From an uncultured Alistipes sp. (GTDB lineage: Bacteria > Bacteroidota > Bacteroidia > Bacteroidales > Rikenellaceae), in contig NZ_OZ007039.1 in assembly GCF_963931675.1 (NCBI RefSeq), forward strand, positions 2,269,806-2,333,805: 64,000 bases of DNA, written 5' to 3'. The notes under the pieces were generated by a model. The model saw nothing but the letters and a program-made list of their open reading frames with translations. It was not told where the DNA came from and did not search any database. Both the position numbers and the translations under genes were made by a program. The first letter of the stretch is position 1. Each line of letters opens with the position of its first letter. Shown in pieces: positions 50,369 through 59,319 of this stretch.

Positions 50369-53320
50369 TTATTGAGCGGACTGGGTCGAAGGCGGACCTG
50401 CATAGGAGCGCTTCATGCCGCCGAAGTCGAGGACGATCTTCTGAATGACCAGTCCGGGGTCCCCGCAGAGGATCTTGACGGTGTGTTTTCCGGGACGGTC
50501 GATGTGGAGTGTGGTCTTCTTGACGGCACAGTTCTTCAGAACGTTCTCATACCAGGCCTGCGCATATTCGAACGAGGAGGTTGTGGGGTTCATGACCGGT
50601 CCTTCGTCGATTGCCACGCCGTATTTGGTTTCGGTCGACGAGGTTTCGTGGGCGAAGGTCTGGTCGGCACTCAGCGGGAAGGTGGGGAGCATGTAGGTGT
50701 AGACGTCCACCGATCCGCTGCTGAAACTGTAGAAATCATACTCCAGCCGAGGCGTATTGCGCCCTCCGGTACGTTGCTTCCGGCCCAGGGGATCTCCGAT
50801 CAGAACGGCCTCCTTTTCGTATCCGAGGTTTCGGATGAGTGTCATCCGGATCTGCTCGTTTTCGACCTTGCGGTGGAATCCCGCAGCCGGAATCGAAACG
50901 CAGCCGTTATCCTCCACGTAGAGACCTTGAAGCGTTTCGGGAGTGGGCGAAGCGGGGTTGAAGAGCGATACGAGTACCGTTTCGTGCCGCGCCCCGGCTG
51001 TGATCTCGATTGTTCCCAGAATCCGGTCTCCGACAGGCGCACGGTTCCAGTCGATGTCGACATCGAGAGCCTGCTGCGTGGATACCGTTCCGGAGGTATT
51101 GCTAAGACGAATCCAGTCATTCGATGTTGCCGCCCGCCATTCGAAAGGTGCATCGCCCCTGTTGAAAACTTCGACCCGGTACGTGCGGCGCGTGTAGGGG
51201 TTGAATGTCGGCAGGGCATGGAAACTGCGGCTGCCCCGGAGCACATCCTCTCCTTCGACCCAGATTGCCGGATCGGCTCCGGCCAGGAGCCGGATGGAAT
51301 CCAGCCTCGGCAACTCGTAGTAGGAGCAGGCAAAACCTTGCCGGGTCGTCATGATGCGGTTCCATTTGCCGTTTAGCAGCCGGTTATAATCGGCCGTGAG
51401 CCGTTGCAGCGAGTCGTAGTGCGCCCGGACCTCCTCGCGCAGCGGATTGGTGGCGGCGCGTCCCTGCAGGGCATACCAACGGTTGCGCTGCCCTTTGAGG
51501 ATCATCTTGTTGAGTTGCTCGCTCGCCCGAACCGGGTAGTAGAGCAGTTGGTAGAATGCGGGCTTCTCCGCTTCAGTCAGTTCGTTGTAGATCCGTTCGG
51601 CATCCTGCCCGATTCGGTTGTAATCGGCAATCCGGCGGTCGAGCTCTCCATAGTTGGCGCACGAGAAATCGGTGTCGGTCGTGCGTTCACGGCCGTGCTT
51701 GTCGGTGGCCCACTGGTAGCCCCATCCCATGAGTTCGGGTTTCCGCTGGAAAGCCAGATCGTAGAAGGTCGCGGTGATGTCGCGGAACCGGTCGTAATAC
51801 TCCTCTCCGAAGATGCGGGCAAGCATTCCGGCCTGATAGTCGGCCGTATTGGCATAGTCGAAACGGTCTATATCGTAAGCCATGGCCAGGAAGAGGTCGA
51901 CGGCCGGTTCGCAGGACTTGATGTCACCGGCATTCAGCAACCAGATCCGGTCGGCCGTGGCTTCGTAAGCCTTGCGGAGTTCCTCGTACATCAGCGCTGG
52001 GGAGGTCGACGACATCCACAGGTAATCGTGGGGCTTGCCGAGATAGGAGGCGTGGTAGTAGACGCCGGAACGTCCGGACCGTTTCCGTTCCTGTTCGCCG
52101 CTCAACCGTTTCATGTAACCGTAGTTGTCGTCCGGCCAGATGATTGTGACATCCTCGGGCAGGCTGAGACCTCCGGAGTATACCTCCAGTACCTCCTTGT
52201 AGGGCGTAAATGCCTGGGGAATCTCTTCGGCGGGTTTCCCGATCTCGTCGACGAGGATCTGCCGCTGGTCCTGCAGGGCGCCTTCGAGTTGTCGGACGCG
52301 CTCCTTCATGTTGTTGCTTCCGGCCATGGCCCGGTCGTGGAGTCCGCGCAGCGCCAACGTGTAGACATTCTCATAGGGGGCGTTTTCCCGAACCCGCTGC
52401 CGCAGAACCCGGTTGATCCCCTCCTTGTTTTTCACGTAGTCCCATTCACCCATCGTCTTGCGATCCCACTCGCTCGCATTGTTGAAGAGCAGCGGCTCGC
52501 AGTGGACCGACCCCATGACGATGGCGAACGAATCGGCGACCATCTTGTTTTCGGGAATCTTGTTGAAGGCCGTGGAGGCCTCGTGCATGGCCGGGCAGAG
52601 ATAATTGGCTTTCAGCCGCAGCAGGAGTTCGCACACCTTGGCATAGGTTTTCGGGCCGATGTTTCCCCGTTCGGGGTCGAAGGTGTGCCGGGCCCACGGC
52701 AGCAACCCCCAGTCTTCGTCGTTGATGAAGACGCCCCGATACTTCACCGACGGAGTTTTCGAGATCGTGACCGGAACTTCCAGATAGATGGAACTTTGCG
52801 GTCTGGCCGGGACGTCGGCCCACCAGTACCAGGGACTGACACCGATGGCTTCCGAAAGGGCAAGCAGTCCGTAGGCGGTTCCCCGTCGGTCGCTTCCGGC
52901 GACGATCAGTGCCCGGGATATGCCCGGAAGCGGTTCCTTGACGATTTGAATCTGATAGCGTTCCCAGCCTCCCGTTATCGAGTCTACCCGGATTTTTCCC
53001 CGGGTGATCAATCGGTCGATTGTCTCGCTTTTGCCGATGGTTCCGGCGATGATTACATCGGCATTCCGCACGATTTCATCTCCGGTTGCGAGGTTCGCGG
53101 CGCGTCCGGTCACCCGTTCGAGGTCCTCGGCCAGTAGCCGGGCGGTCGTTCCGACGACCGTGGCATCGTTCGCATCGTAACGGATTACGGTCTGACGCTT
53201 CGGAACGGAGAGCCGGAAAACGTCCCGTCCGGAACTTTTCTCTGTGAGTTTGATTTGCGCCTGCACGCCCGGGCTGCAAAGCCCGAACATGCAGGCGGTC
53301 AGTATCAGAAATTTTTTCAT
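50369..53320 (-). CDS. GH115 alpha-glucuronidase, copy B
   Basis: 983 residues with signal peptide MKKFLILTACMFGLCSPGVQAQ. It shares the GH115 motif series with copy A (VAGSDRRGTAYG, IGVSPWYWWADVP, KYRGVFINDEDWGLLPWA, NYLCPAMHEAS, TIIWPDDNYGYMKRLS) and the same C-terminal LYVEDNGCVSIPAAGFHRK module. Where A has WGDDDFGYM, B has WPDDNYGYM, so the two may differ in substrate. It lies between an SDR gene (24 bases upstream) and GH43. Confidence 0.93.
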   Translation of the reverse strand: MKKFLILTACMFGLCSPGVQAQIKLTEKSSGRDVFRLSVPKRQTVIRYDANDATVVGTTARLLAEDLERVTGRAANLATGDEIVRNADVIIAGTIGKSETIDRLITRGKIRVDSITGGWERYQIQIVKEPLPGISRALIVAGSDRRGTAYGLLALSEAIGVSPWYWWADVPARPQSSIYLEVPVTISKTPSVKYRGVFINDEDWGLLPWARHTFDPERGNIGPKTYAKVCELLLRLKANYLCPAMHEASTAFNKIPENKMVADSFAIVMGSVHCEPLLFNNASEWDRKTMGEWDYVKNKEGINRVLRQRVRENAPYENVYTLALRGLHDRAMAGSNNMKERVRQLEGALQDQRQILVDEIGKPAEEIPQAFTPYKEVLEVYSGGLSLPEDVTIIWPDDNYGYMKRLSGEQERKRSGRSGVYYHASYLGKPHDYLWMSSTSPALMYEELRKAYEATADRIWLLNAGDIKSCEPAVDLFLAMAYDIDRFDYANTADYQAGMLARIFGEEYYDRFRDITATFYDLAFQRKPELMGWGYQWATDKHGRERTTDTDFSCANYGELDRRIADYNRIGQDAERIYNELTEAEKPAFYQLLYYPVRASEQLNKMILKGQRNRWYALQGRAATNPLREEVRAHYDSLQRLTADYNRLLNGKWNRIMTTRQGFACSYYELPRLDSIRLLAGADPAIWVEGEDVLRGSRSFHALPTFNPYTRRTYRVEVFNRGDAPFEWRAATSNDWIRLSNTSGTVSTQQALDVDIDWNRAPVGDRILGTIEITAGARHETVLVSLFNPASPTPETLQGLYVEDNGCVSIPAAGFHRKVENEQIRMTLIRNLGYEKEAVLIGDPLGRKQRTGGRNTPRLEYDFYSFSSGSVDVYTYMLPTFPLSADQTFAHETSSTETKYGVAIDEGPVMNPTTSSFEYAQAWYENVLKNCAVKKTTLHIDRPGKHTVKILCGDPGLVIQKIVLDFGGMKRSYAGPPSTQSAQ

Positions 53321-53344
53321 GCTGTCTGTCGTTGCGGAGCTGGG

Positions 53345-54148
53345 TTACACGGCACTAAAGGAACTGAAACCTCCGTCTACGGGGATGATCGCACCGGTAA
53401 TGAAGCTGGCCTCGTCCGAGCAGAGGAATTTGACGATCCCGTTCAGTTCGGAGATGTCTCCGAAACGTCCCATGGGCGTATGGGCCATGACCTTCTTGCT
53501 GCGCTCGGTGTACGATCCGTCGGGGTTGATGAGTATGGCCCGGTTCTGATCGCCGATGAAGAACCCCGGAGCGATGGCGTTGACCCGGATCTTGTCACCG
53601 AACTTGAGGGCCATCTCCATGGCCATCCACTGCGTGAAGATGTTGATAGCGCTCTTGGCCATCGAGTAGCCCAACACGCGCGTAATGGCCGAGTAGGTGG
53701 CCATCGAGGAGACGTTGATGATCGAACCGTGCCCCTGCTCGGCCATTACCTTCCCGAATACCAGGCAGGGATATACCGAACCGTACATGTTCAGGTCGAT
53801 CACCCGGTTCAGGTCTTCGATCTTCATGTCGAAGACGTTCTGGTCTTCGCGCAGGGTGGCGCCGGGGAGGTTCCCTCCGGCGGCATTCACCAGGATATCG
53901 ATGGTTTTCCAACGTTCGAGAAGCTTCTCCTTCACGGCGTTCAGACTTTCGGGATCGAGAACGTTGCAGACCAGCCCTTCGATCTCTCCGAACGGAGAGA
54001 GTTGAGCTACACGTTTGTCGATGTTCTCCTGTCGGATGTCGAGGATGACGACCTTGACCCCGGCCTTGACCAGACTTTCGGAGATATTGCCTCCCAATAC
54101 GCCGCCGCCACCGGTAACGATGGCAACCTTGCCTTCCAAATTACTCAT
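53345..54148 (-). CDS. uxuB: SDR-type D-mannonate oxidoreductase (fructuronate reductase)
   Basis: A 267-residue cytoplasmic short-chain dehydrogenase. The cofactor motif TGGGGVLGG is near the N-terminus, the catalytic YxxxK is in YSMAKSA with the preceding Ser in NVSSMAT, and NAAGGNLPGAT plus APGFFIGDQNRAILI resemble the SDR-type UxuB enzymes that reduce fructuronate to mannonate. That step fits directly after glucuronate release by the two GH115 enzymes in the same operon. No signal peptide, as expected. Assignment to UxuB rather than another sugar dehydrogenase is good but not certain. Confidence 0.75.
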   Translation of the reverse strand: MSNLEGKVAIVTGGGGVLGGNISESLVKAGVKVVILDIRQENIDKRVAQLSPFGEIEGLVCNVLDPESLNAVKEKLLERWKTIDILVNAAGGNLPGATLREDQNVFDMKIEDLNRVIDLNMYGSVYPCLVFGKVMAEQGHGSIINVSSMATYSAITRVLGYSMAKSAINIFTQWMAMEMALKFGDKIRVNAIAPGFFIGDQNRAILINPDGSYTERSKKVMAHTPMGRFGDISELNGIVKFLCSDEASFITGAIIPVDGGFSSFSAV

Positions 54149-54187
54149 TTTTTTCGTGTTATTAAAGAGATATGAACATCATGTTTA

Positions 54188-55576
54188 TTACTCTTCGCCC
54201 GATGGTACCACGACGGGCTCTCCCCAGCCGACCGGCGAGCCGAAATTCGGCGTACCGTCAGCATTCCATCCAAAGCGTTGAATGAAGGTCGAACGTCCGG
54301 TCGTGTAGGAGTTGTCGTTACGGTTCTTAACGTGATAGACGATCCAGTCCTCCGTGCCGTCCGGGGATTTCGTGAAGCTGCAGTGTCCGACTCCGTTTAC
54401 TCCGTCGCGGTCAGCCGTATCGTCACAGCGATAGAAGACGGCTGCTGGGGATTTGGTCCAGTTTGCGGGATCCATGGGGTCTTTCGTTTCATCAAGAACG
54501 ATATATCCCAACCGATAGTATTTCGTCCAGGAACCGTTGCAGGAGTAGACCACGAAGATCTTGCCGTTGCGTCTGAGAATGGCGGGTCCCTCGTTGATCC
54601 GTGAGGAGATCTGCTCCCAGGGTTGGTCGGGTTGGGAGATGCAGACCCGGTTGGAGGATATTGTGCAGGGGTCGCTCATCCGGGCGATATAGAGGCTCTG
54701 GTTACTGTCATCGGTCGTGGACGGAGCTCCTGACCATACGGCATAGAGCTGTCCGTTCAGTTCGAATACGGTCAAGTCGATCGCATAGGCGGTATTGTCC
54801 GCGGAAATGGGACCGCCTTCAGTATAGGAATCTCCGGTGTAGAGCATTCCCATGTCTTCCCACTCTCCGAATGGGTCATCGGACCGTGCACGCAGGACGC
54901 CGCTCCGCTGTTTGTAATAGTGTCCTCCAATTTCGGAGGACGGCCGTCCGGCCGTGTAGTAGATGTACCATTTCCCGTCCACACGGTGCAACTCGGGGGC
55001 CCAGACGTGCGAGGTGTTCCAAGGCTTGATTCCATTTTCATCCCGGGGTGCCGACCAAATGGTCTGCGTCGAGTTCAGCACGGAGAGTTGCTTGGAGCGG
55101 GAGATATTGATCCCGTCACCGTGTGCTTTGCAGAGGTAATACCATCCGTCGTGCTGGATGATCCACGGGTCGGGAACTCCGCCGAGCGGATTGGTGAAAG
55201 TCTTGTCGCCCTGTGTCACCCGCAGCTTCACCGGCTCGACGCCTTCGGCGCTGAACATCACTTCGCCCGAACGGGAGGTTTCCGAACTTGTTTCGTAATG
55301 GATCGTCACGGAACCGCCTTTGTCGCCTTCGCTTTCGGAAAGACTGATCCATGAACAGAGCGATTCAGCCTGCCAGGCGGTGTTGCAGCTTACCGTGATC
55401 GAGAATTCTCCAGCTGCGGAGCCTACGGTTTTGGTCGAGGGGAGGATACTCAGATAGGGCTTGGGAGCCGGATCGGGTCCTTCGGGTTCCGGCACGGAGT
55501 CCGATGATTCTCCTCCGCAGGCGCAGAGGAGAACCATCAGTATTCCGAGTCCGACTATCAAATGAATTTTTTTCAT
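54188..55576 (-). CDS. BACON-GH43 lipoprotein
   Basis: A 462-residue surface lipoprotein: signal with LLCAC (Cys18 or Cys20), a Pro/Glu/Asp-rich linker, a BACON carbohydrate-binding-type domain (about 41-122: YLSILPSTKTVGSAAGEFSI, then VSCNTAWQAESLCSWISLS) and a GH43 beta-propeller. Catalytic acids appear as Asp136 (GVPDPWII), Asp267 (YAIDLTVF) and Glu329 (RINEGPAIL). The acylated, linker-borne form suggests work at the cell surface, upstream of import, whereas the other GH43 of the locus has a plain signal peptide. It follows the SUMF1 lipoprotein by 9 bases. Confidence 0.9.
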   Translation of the reverse strand: MKKIHLIVGLGILMVLLCACGGESSDSVPEPEGPDPAPKPYLSILPSTKTVGSAAGEFSITVSCNTAWQAESLCSWISLSESEGDKGGSVTIHYETSSETSRSGEVMFSAEGVEPVKLRVTQGDKTFTNPLGGVPDPWIIQHDGWYYLCKAHGDGINISRSKQLSVLNSTQTIWSAPRDENGIKPWNTSHVWAPELHRVDGKWYIYYTAGRPSSEIGGHYYKQRSGVLRARSDDPFGEWEDMGMLYTGDSYTEGGPISADNTAYAIDLTVFELNGQLYAVWSGAPSTTDDSNQSLYIARMSDPCTISSNRVCISQPDQPWEQISSRINEGPAILRRNGKIFVVYSCNGSWTKYYRLGYIVLDETKDPMDPANWTKSPAAVFYRCDDTADRDGVNGVGHCSFTKSPDGTEDWIVYHVKNRNDNSYTTGRSTFIQRFGWNADGTPNFGSPVGWGEPVVVPSGEE

Positions 55577-55585
55577 AGAGTGTTT

Positions 55586-57448
55586 CTAATCGAGAGATTG
55601 GGGAAGTTTGGACATGACGATCCGCATTCCGAAGTGGTTGCCGGCAGATGTTCCGGAGCTGTTGTTTCCGCGGCGTCTGATGACCTGATAGTCTTTCGTC
55701 GGATCGGCGTGGCTGCTGTGACGATAACTGCCACCGCGGATGCAACGAGTGGATCCGGGCAGGTTGTTGTCTCGGTTGCATGGATCGACGGCTCCTTCCT
55801 GATAGAAGGTATGGGAGTAAGCGTCTGCGCAGACTTCGAACACGTTACCCGACATGTCATAGATTCCCAGTTCGTTGGGTTTCAGACTTCCTACAGGCAT
55901 GGGATTCTGGCCGTTATAGACGCCCACCTCGTCGGGATCGTTGCTTCCGCTGTAGATATATCCCTGGCTTTTGTTACCGCCCTGTGCTGCAAATTCCCAT
56001 TCGGCTTCGGTCGGTAGCCGGACCTCTACGCCCAGTTCGGCCGAGAGCCAACGGCAATACTCGTAAGCGCACGTGTAGGTGATGTTGGCCGTTGGGGCCT
56101 TCTCATATCCTGTTTGGGGAACGTGCGAACCGGCTTCGGACGGGCTTTTGAACGAGAAGGTTCGGCCCGCACTGTTGTAGAAAGCCGTGTTGTAAATCTT
56201 GCTGGAGTTGCCGTTCAGAGGATATACGTTCAGGAAGACGCACATCTGCTCGTTCGTAGTCTCATACTTGTTCATGTAGAAATCCTTGGTCAGAGTTACC
56301 GTATGGACCGTTTCAGAGTTGAGCGTCCGACTGTCGATCATACTGGGAACGGTCGCTGACTGGGGGTATCCCATCTGGAATGTTCCGGCTTCGACGAGGA
56401 CCATGTCTTCGAGTGTGATACCCGGCAGGACATTTCCAGTTTTGGTCGTGAAGGACATCTCCTCGCCATAGTAGGTGCCGGAGGAGTTTTTGGCATATGC
56501 CCGGACGTAATAGGTCTTGCCTTTCTCCAATCCGCCGGTCAACAGGTTGAACTGCCCGTTGGTGCCGCTGACGATCTTGGACGATGCATTTTCCAGCGTG
56601 GGCTCAGGGTTCTCGCCCCAAGCGAATCCGCGTTCGGTGGTGGGGTCCGTCTCGTTGGCGATCGTTTCGCCGAAGAAGTAGCAGGTTTTATATCCGGGCC
56701 ATGTTTCCAGCGAGATGATGAAGTTGGTGGTCCGGAACTCAACTTTGTCTCCGTAGGTGACCTCCCCGGCTTCGGTTCTGATGAAAGGTTTGACGTAATA
56801 GAGGGTGTTCTGCGTCAGGTCGGTGAGTTCGACCGTGAAATCGCGACCTCCGTTGATGGAGCGGACCTCATCGTCCTCAACGTTCGGGACGTTCGGATCG
56901 TCCTTGACGTCCTCGACGTCCGAATCCGCCACCGCAGTGAAGCAGATTCCGATTTCGGCGATTTCGTTGTTGCCATCCGAAGCCATCGTCATGCTGACGG
57001 TCGCGGCGGAGGCGGTGATTTCGGTGATCTCTTCGATCAGACACCAGGCTTCTCCGGGCTGGTCCTTGGTCGTAAAGGCTATTTCGTTGCCGTAGTGCAC
57101 TGCCGATCCGTCGCTGACATAGGCGCGGGCATAGTAGAGCGTATTGGCCGACAGTCCGGTGAGTTGGACGGAGAAGTCGTGCCGGGCGGCATCGTCAGTC
57201 GATATGGCCTTGTTGTCCGCGATGGTCGGGGCGGTCATCGTGCTCCAGCAGATGCCCCGTTCCGTAAGCCTGGCCACATCACCCCGGGTGATGTAGCCGC
57301 TGCCGATGGCCGTGTTGGTGCGGATGGAGGAGAAATCGAGTGTGGTGACCTGTACGGATGGTTCGACGATCTCCACATCCTTGCAGGAGGTAAACGCGCA
57401 GGGAAGCAACGCCGCCGAAAGTACCAGTAATTTTATGATGGATTTCAT
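55586..57448 (-). CDS. Lipoprotein with fibronectin-like repeats and degenerate SUMF1 domain
   Basis: A 620-residue lipoprotein (AFTSC, Cys22). Three repeated beta-domains follow (about 30-128, 135-241 and 245-336), each ending in a YYxRAY/YGxExxFTT-type motif (LSANTLYYARAY, LTQNTLYYVKPF, LEKGKTYYVRAY). Residues about 348-617 are a SUMF1/formylglycine-generating-enzyme-like domain (MVLVEAGTFQMG, RLPTEAEWEFAAQGG, NVFEVCADAY, CIRGGSYRHSS). The two active-site cysteines of human FGE, after GGSY, are absent: the segment reads GGSYRHSSHAD. So it is likely a binding module, not a sulfatase maturase. Its place after SusD fits a surface glycan-binding protein. Confidence 0.82.
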   Translation of the reverse strand: MKSIIKLLVLSAALLPCAFTSCKDVEIVEPSVQVTTLDFSSIRTNTAIGSGYITRGDVARLTERGICWSTMTAPTIADNKAISTDDAARHDFSVQLTGLSANTLYYARAYVSDGSAVHYGNEIAFTTKDQPGEAWCLIEEITEITASAATVSMTMASDGNNEIAEIGICFTAVADSDVEDVKDDPNVPNVEDDEVRSINGGRDFTVELTDLTQNTLYYVKPFIRTEAGEVTYGDKVEFRTTNFIISLETWPGYKTCYFFGETIANETDPTTERGFAWGENPEPTLENASSKIVSGTNGQFNLLTGGLEKGKTYYVRAYAKNSSGTYYGEEMSFTTKTGNVLPGITLEDMVLVEAGTFQMGYPQSATVPSMIDSRTLNSETVHTVTLTKDFYMNKYETTNEQMCVFLNVYPLNGNSSKIYNTAFYNSAGRTFSFKSPSEAGSHVPQTGYEKAPTANITYTCAYEYCRWLSAELGVEVRLPTEAEWEFAAQGGNKSQGYIYSGSNDPDEVGVYNGQNPMPVGSLKPNELGIYDMSGNVFEVCADAYSHTFYQEGAVDPCNRDNNLPGSTRCIRGGSYRHSSHADPTKDYQVIRRRGNNSSGTSAGNHFGMRIVMSKLPQSLD

Positions 57449-57461
57449 GACTTGCGGTTTT

Positions 57462-59297
57462 TTAGTTGACTTGTTTCGGAGCCCATCCCCAGTTTTGTAT
57501 GAGGTTGGGGTTCTTGTTGATCTCCGATTGCGGAATGGGCATAAGGTTCATTTTGTCTTCGAAGACGCGGTCTTCGAACTTGCGCGACTCGTAGATTTTG
57601 GTCCGGTCGTCGTCCAGAAGCGTGATGTCCATTTCGTGCGCTTCCAGTTGGGTCTCCTTGCCGATCATCCAGCGGCGGATATCCCAGAAGCGCTGCTCTT
57701 CGAATGCGAACTCTACCCGGCGTTCGCTCTGGATAAACTTGCGGACATTGGGCTGATCGATGTTCCAACCTCGATTCCGGAACGTCTCTTCGATTCCCGG
57801 CATTTCGGCCCGGGAGCGTACCTGATCGATTGCCCATTTGATTTCCGACCATGCTGCACCTTCCGGTCCGGAGTATTCGTTCAAAGCCTCGGCATACATC
57901 AGCAGAATGTCGGCGTAACGGATCAGGTGATAGGAGTTCGGCAGGGTAGGAGCGGTTGTTGCCGACGGGTCGAGGTCTGGATCCATGTACTTGCGCAGGA
58001 AATATCCCGTGCGGGCATAACCGGTGATGTAATGTTTGCCGTCCGATTTCTCGGAGGTAACCTCCCGGTGCCAGGTGTCGAAACGGATGTTGCAGAAGAC
58101 CGACTCGTCGTGCCAGATCGTTGCGTTGAGCCGCGGGTCACGTCCGGCGAAGGGGTTGAGCGGGCGGTATCCCGATCCCTCCTGTTCGGGCAGCATACCG
58201 TTCTCCATTTCGTAGGCCATCACCAGATCGTGCGTGGGCAGGTTGTAGCAGACCGGCGTTCCTTTTCCGCGGACCAGCATGAAGTCGAACGGCAGGTTGT
58301 TGTAGTAAATGTCGATACTGGGACCGCGCAGGTAGGAGAAGATCGCCTCCTCGATCGGAGCACGGACACAGAAGAGCGTTTCGTAAGCCGTCTTGGTGCC
58401 GGATTTGGCGCGGTAGAGGTCGTAGAATCCCAAGTCGATGACATCCTTGAGCGCCTGTGCTGCCCGGTTCCACCGTTCCGGATCGTAATCGGGATAGCGC
58501 CACAGGGCGACATTGGGGTCTCCGGAGTCATATTTCTGAGGCGAATCGTCCGGTCGGTTGAAGAGCGGACTGGCGGCCATCAGCAGCACTTTGGCCTTCA
58601 GAGCCTTGGCTGCGCCTTCGTTGGCTCGTCCGAAGTTGTTTCCGTAAAGGCCGTAGCGGGTGGCATCCTCGGCGCGGAGATTCTTGAACAACTCGGCCGC
58701 AGTGTCACATTCCTCACAGATGAATTCGAGAATTGTTTCGAAGGTGTCGCGCGGGGCTTTCAGTTCGGGGTCGTCCATGGTAAGCGTATTCTCGATGAGC
58801 GGCACGCCGCCGAATGCCCGGAGCAGTTCGGAGTAGAAATAGGCGCGCAGGAAGATGACCTGGGCGTACATATATTCGATGTCATGGCGTGTGGTGATTC
58901 CCGATTCCTCCTCGATCATGTGCCAGTTCTCCAGGAACTTGTTGCAAGCACGAATTTCGGCGTAGGAATTGGTCCAGATAAAACCCAGGGGGTTGTCTGC
59001 GGCATTCCAGTTTCCGGTGTTGTAACGGTGCGCTGCAGCGGTGAGCGGACGGGCCTCGCCGTTGTCGGTGGCGCAGTCCATGTACGCCCCCCCCCACCCC
59101 GAGACGTCGTATCCGTTGGAGATGATGTTGTAGTAGATGTCGTTGACGAAGTAGCGGGCGTAGGTTCCGCTGGTAAACACGTCGTCTTCATAGAGGTCTC
59201 CCACATCTTCCTTGTCCATCAGCGACGAGGCGTCCAGACACGAATACATCGGCAGACACAACAGTGATATGAGCGATATATAAATAATCTTTTTCAT
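57462..59297 (-). CDS. susD: SusD/RagB-family lipoprotein (second locus)
   Basis: A 611-residue SusD-like surface lipoprotein with signal MKKIIYISLISLLCLPMYSC (lipidated Cys20). SusD features include YMYAQVIFLRAYFYSELLRAFGGVPL, SYHLIRYADILLMYAEALNEYSG and FIQSERRVEFAFEEQRFWDIRRW. The ATG at 59297 is used; the frame is open to a TTG at 59309. Around residues 67-70 the gene contains nine consecutive G (59087-59095 on the complementary strand), in frame here. It pairs with the susC 22 bases upstream. Confidence 0.95.
   Translation of the reverse strand: MKKIIYISLISLLCLPMYSCLDASSLMDKEDVGDLYEDDVFTSGTYARYFVNDIYYNIISNGYDVSGWGGAYMDCATDNGEARPLTAAAHRYNTGNWNAADNPLGFIWTNSYAEIRACNKFLENWHMIEEESGITTRHDIEYMYAQVIFLRAYFYSELLRAFGGVPLIENTLTMDDPELKAPRDTFETILEFICEECDTAAELFKNLRAEDATRYGLYGNNFGRANEGAAKALKAKVLLMAASPLFNRPDDSPQKYDSGDPNVALWRYPDYDPERWNRAAQALKDVIDLGFYDLYRAKSGTKTAYETLFCVRAPIEEAIFSYLRGPSIDIYYNNLPFDFMLVRGKGTPVCYNLPTHDLVMAYEMENGMLPEQEGSGYRPLNPFAGRDPRLNATIWHDESVFCNIRFDTWHREVTSEKSDGKHYITGYARTGYFLRKYMDPDLDPSATTAPTLPNSYHLIRYADILLMYAEALNEYSGPEGAAWSEIKWAIDQVRSRAEMPGIEETFRNRGWNIDQPNVRKFIQSERRVEFAFEEQRFWDIRRWMIGKETQLEAHEMDITLLDDDRTKIYESRKFEDRVFEDKMNLMPIPQSEINKNPNLIQNWGWAPKQVN
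59087..59095. repeat. Nine-base homopolymer inside susD
   Basis: C9 on the plus strand, G9 in the coding strand (TGG GGG GGG GCG, Trp-Gly-Gly-Ala), followed one base on by another four-base C run. A one-base change would truncate SusD near residue 70. Confidence 0.8.
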
Positions 59298-59319
59298 GTA
59301 GCTTCGCAATTAGGAGAGT

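Noticed and set aside
55586..57448. Sulfatase-activating formylglycine-generating enzyme
   Set aside because: The active-site cysteine pair is missing and the protein is a surface lipoprotein far from the sulfatase, which is serine-type and would use a radical-SAM maturase.
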